Below are positions 8,619 to 9,673 of a stretch of DNA of 9,673 nt, one piece after another. Position 1 is the first letter of the stretch; each line of letters starts with the position of its first letter. Both the position numbers and the translations under genes were made by a program. This DNA is from Methylophilaceae bacterium (GTDB lineage Bacteria > Pseudomonadota > Gammaproteobacteria > Burkholderiales > Methylophilaceae), in NCBI GenBank assembly GCA_017880825.1, contig JADGRN010000042.1, forward strand, positions 1 to 9,673. The letters run 5' to 3'. The notes under the pieces were generated by a model. That model searched no databases and was not told where the DNA came from. It saw nothing but the letters and a program-made list of their open reading frames with translations.

Positions 8619-9673
8619 ATGTTAACTGCCTACCATACCCACGTTGCCGAGCGCGCCGCGCTTGGTTTGCCACCACTCCCACTGAATGCCGAGCAGACCG
8701 CTACACTGGTGGAACTGCTGAAAAATCCACCCGCAGGTGAACAGCAAATACTGGTTGATTTGCTGGAGAATCGCACCCCGGCCGGCGTGGATCAGGCGGC
8801 CTACGTGAAAGCCGCTTTTCTTGCGGATATCGCACATAACAAGACCGTTTCGCCCTTGATTACGCCATCCAAGGCAATCCAGCTGCTCGGCACCATGCTG
8901 GGCGGCTATAACGTGCAGGCGCTGGTGAGCTTGTTGGACGGAGCGCTGGCACAAGAAGCGGTCAAGGCATTGACGCATACCATGCTGATGTTCGATGCTT
9001 TCCACGATGTCGCGGAAAAGATGAAAGCGGGCAATCCGCACGCCAAAAAGCTGATTGAGTCATGGGCTAACGCCGAATGGTTCACCAATAAGCCGGCGCT
9101 AGCGGCAGAAATTCGCGCTGTGGTTTTCAAGGTTCCTGGCGAAACCAATACCGATGACCTCTCGCCCGCCCAGGAAGCCTGGTCGCGTCCTGATATTCCG
9201 TTGCATGCCAAGGCCATGCTGGTGAACAAAATGCCGGACGGCTTGGCGACGATGGCAAGCCTCAAGCAAAAAGGCCTGCCGCTGGCCTACGTGGGCGATG
9301 TGGTGGGTACGGGTTCTTCGCGCAAATCGGCCATCAACTCGGTGCAGTGGCTGATGGGTGAGGATATCCCCAATATTCCCAACAAGCGTAGTGGCGGCAT
9401 TGTGATCGGCGACAAGATTGCCCCTATCTTCTTCAACACCGCTGAGGATTCCGGGGCGTTGCCGATTCAGTGCGATGTGTCGAAGATGAACACCGGTGAT
9501 GTGATTGCCATCCGTCTATATGACGGCAAGGTGCTGAATGAGCAGGGCGAGGCCATCGCCAGCTTCAGCATGACCCCTCTAACCCTGGCGGATGAAGTGC
9601 GCGTCGGGGGGCGCATCCCATTGATCATTGGTCGTGGGCTGACCAATCGAGCGCGTGAAACACTGGGCCTGCC
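8619..9673 (+). CDS. acnB: bifunctional aconitate hydratase B, N-terminal part
   Basis: 351 codons are visible before the window ends; the family is about 860 residues, so roughly 60 percent, including the main catalytic [4Fe-4S] domains, lies outside. AcnB isomerises citrate to isocitrate (and often acts on 2-methylisocitrate). The N-terminal HEAT-like domain (1-160) is seen in HVAERAALGLPP, VELLKNPPAGE (31-41), PSKAIQLLGTMLGGYN and LMFDAFHDV; the swivel domain follows with GETNTDDLSPA (174-184), WSRPDIPLHA, AYVGDVVGTGSSRKSA (223-238), KIAPIFFNTAEDSGALPI and GRIPLIIGRGLT (331-342). Compared with E. coli AcnB as I remember it, about 10 residues are missing between PLHAKAML (195-201) and KQKGLPLAYVG (216-226). 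ATG 8619 matches the E. coli start. In E. coli the HEAT-like domain mediates dimerisation and mRNA binding. Confidence 0.96.
   Translation, partial: MLTAYHTHVAERAALGLPPLPLNAEQTATLVELLKNPPAGEQQILVDLLENRTPAGVDQAAYVKAAFLADIAHNKTVSPLITPSKAIQLLGTMLGGYNVQALVSLLDGALAQEAVKALTHTMLMFDAFHDVAEKMKAGNPHAKKLIESWANAEWFTNKPALAAEIRAVVFKVPGETNTDDLSPAQEAWSRPDIPLHAKAMLVNKMPDGLATMASLKQKGLPLAYVGDVVGTGSSRKSAINSVQWLMGEDIPNIPNKRSGGIVIGDKIAPIFFNTAEDSGALPIQCDVSKMNTGDVIAIRLYDGKVLNEQGEAIASFSMTPLTLADEVRVGGRIPLIIGRGLTNRARETLGL

Noticed and set aside
8622..9265. Two overlapping minus-strand ORFs opposite acnB
   Set aside because: acnB is unmistakable on the plus strand; these are shadows, and the first would begin inside the second without a ribosome binding site.

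Overview
The window looks like an ordinary chromosomal stretch from a Gram-negative proteobacterium, most likely a betaproteobacterium. The evidence is the surE-pcm-nlpD order, an NlpD lipoprotein with a degenerate LytM domain, an AcnB-type aconitase, an E. coli-like PurB, a WrbA/DUF2069 neighbourhood and intermediate base composition. A Nitrosomonadales/Methylophilaceae-type host is a guess from the protein flavour and was not tested. No tRNA, rRNA, insertion sequence, phage gene or CRISPR array is visible, and no stretch above 300 bases lacks a gene.

Left part (1-1341, plus strand): the 3' end of an Old Yellow Enzyme-family flavin oxidoreductase overlaps by one base a nitroreductase-family gene. 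It is followed by a thioredoxin-fold protein with an unusual WCDPC active site. This is a small cluster of redox genes.

Middle part (8063 down to 1363, minus strand): one long collinear run. The order is purB, a NYN-plus-OST-HTH (LOTUS) predicted RNase, wrbA, a HugZ/HutZ-like split-barrel protein, a DUF2069 membrane protein, surE, pcm, nlpD and then a small three-helix membrane protein. Four junctions have 4-base stop/start overlaps (three ATGA, one TTGA) and the others up to nlpD are 6-18 bases apart, so purB to nlpD is probably one operon with translational coupling. It joins purine synthesis, a putative RNA-processing enzyme, quinone/flavin redox, nucleotide and protein repair (SurE, Pcm) and control of septal peptidoglycan splitting (NlpD). 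rpoS, the usual gene after nlpD, is absent; an unrecognised small membrane protein with its own plausible promoter occupies that place.

Right part (8064-9673): a 183-base divergent intergenic region with short palindromes and a possible 33-codon ORF, then a small secreted EF-hand protein, then the first 351 codons of acnB, cut by the window edge. acnB has a recognisable promoter whose -35 lies in the loop of an inverted repeat.

I found no defence system or clearly new multi-gene system. The points most worth a second look are the NYN-LOTUS gene embedded in this housekeeping operon, the small membrane gene where rpoS is expected, the WCDPC thioredoxin, and two genes whose TATAAT boxes sit exactly 6 bases before the ATG, as expected of leaderless messages.
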